From Chloroflexota bacterium (GTDB taxonomy: Bacteria > Chloroflexota > Dehalococcoidia > UBA1127 > JACQUN01), in contig JACQUN010000076.1 of the NCBI GenBank assembly GCA_016210285.1, positions 1 to 5,514 of the forward strand: 5,514 bases of DNA. The letters are read 5' to 3'. Made by a program: the position numbers and the translations under genes. The notes below the pieces were generated by a model that was not told the origin of the DNA, ran no database searches, and was given only the letters and a program-made list of their open reading frames with translations. The first letter of the stretch is position 1; each line of letters begins with the position of its first letter. Shown here piece after piece: positions 5,204 through 5,514 of the stretch.

Positions 5204-5514
5204 ATGCCAGTCCTTTCCCAGCAGGATAAACAGACCCTGCAAAAACGGTTCAAAAAGGACTTAAAGAGGGACATAACCCTCACTCTGGTGACGGTGAGGA
5301 GCGCGGGCGTCCTGGTGATACCGGGGCGCGAGTGTCCCACCTGCCCTCAGACCCAGGAGTTGCTCCAGGAATTAGTCGCCCTCTCCCCAAAGCTTCACCT
5401 GAGACTGTACGACTTCTATACCCAGGCCCAGGAGGCTCAGGCCCTGGGGGTGGAGCGGGTCCCGTGCATTCTCCTCTCTGGAGACGGGGAGGGTGGCTCC
5501 AACTTCAAGTACTA
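5204..5514 (+). CDS. Thioredoxin-fold protein disulfide oxidoreductase-like (partial, 5' end)
   Basis: The first 103 codons; the gene continues past the window edge. GGAGG (5195-5199) four bases before ATG 5204 supports the start. After a charged helix (about 5-22) and a strand (about 24-40) comes the redox motif CPTC (C44-C47) in IPGRECPTCPQTQELLQEL, then a second strand (HLRLYDFY), a helix, and GVERVPCILL with the expected cis-proline (P87), ending GSNFKY. This order matches the N-terminal unit of PDO / glutaredoxin-like proteins (two tandem thioredoxin folds) and the N-terminal domain of AhpF. Such proteins shuttle disulfides in the cytoplasm, often with a thioredoxin reductase. A second unit is expected downstream but not seen here. 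C88 directly after the cis-proline is an extra cysteine. Substrate unknown. Confidence 0.7.
   Translation, partial: MPVLSQQDKQTLQKRFKKDLKRDITLTLVTVRSAGVLVIPGRECPTCPQTQELLQELVALSPKLHLRLYDFYTQAQEAQALGVERVPCILLSGDGEGGSNFKY

Overview
The window is a high-GC bacterial chromosome segment with ordinary housekeeping genes. Sampled rows in the main genes are about 68-72% GC by hand count. Protein features (a prepilin-like LTLIELIVVLAI segment, a thioredoxin-fold CPTC protein beside recA, a rubrerythrin-VIT membrane protein) and the layout recall Chloroflexota, especially Dehalococcoidia-like lineages. That placement is an impression from gene content, not a phylogenetic result.

Layout: (1) 1-150, the last 49 codons of a class II fumarase/aspartase-family enzyme on the + strand. 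(2) 193-1386 on the - strand, a rubrerythrin-VIT1/CCC1 fusion, a likely iron (or manganese) handling membrane protein, converging on the fumarase with only 42 bases between the stops. (3) 1387-1686, a divergent control region with an imperfect hairpin at the likely 5' end of the iron-gene transcript and a strongly folded leader on the other side. (4) 1687-2343, an orphan type IV pilin/pseudopilin-like protein. (5) 2432-3220, a crotonase-family (enoyl-CoA hydratase-like) protein in which both classical catalytic glutamates appear to be replaced. (6) 3241-4018, a compositionally different stretch (about 53-54% GC) holding a small GIY-YIG-like protein and, at its right edge, a palindromic element resembling a dispersed REP-type repeat. 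(7) 4061-5101, recA with a recognisable promoter but no visible LexA box. (8) 5204-5514, the start of a thioredoxin-fold, protein disulfide oxidoreductase-like gene that runs off the window.

The genes do not form one pathway. Fumarase and the crotonase belong to central or acyl-CoA metabolism. The rubrerythrin-VIT fusion and the CPTC protein fit metal and redox homeostasis. RecA is housekeeping. The GIY-YIG-like gene looks like a small accessory insertion between the crotonase and recA. I see no complete undescribed multi-gene system. The items most worth a second look are the crotonase active site, the folded pilin leader, the 5' hairpin of the iron gene, and the low-GC insert.
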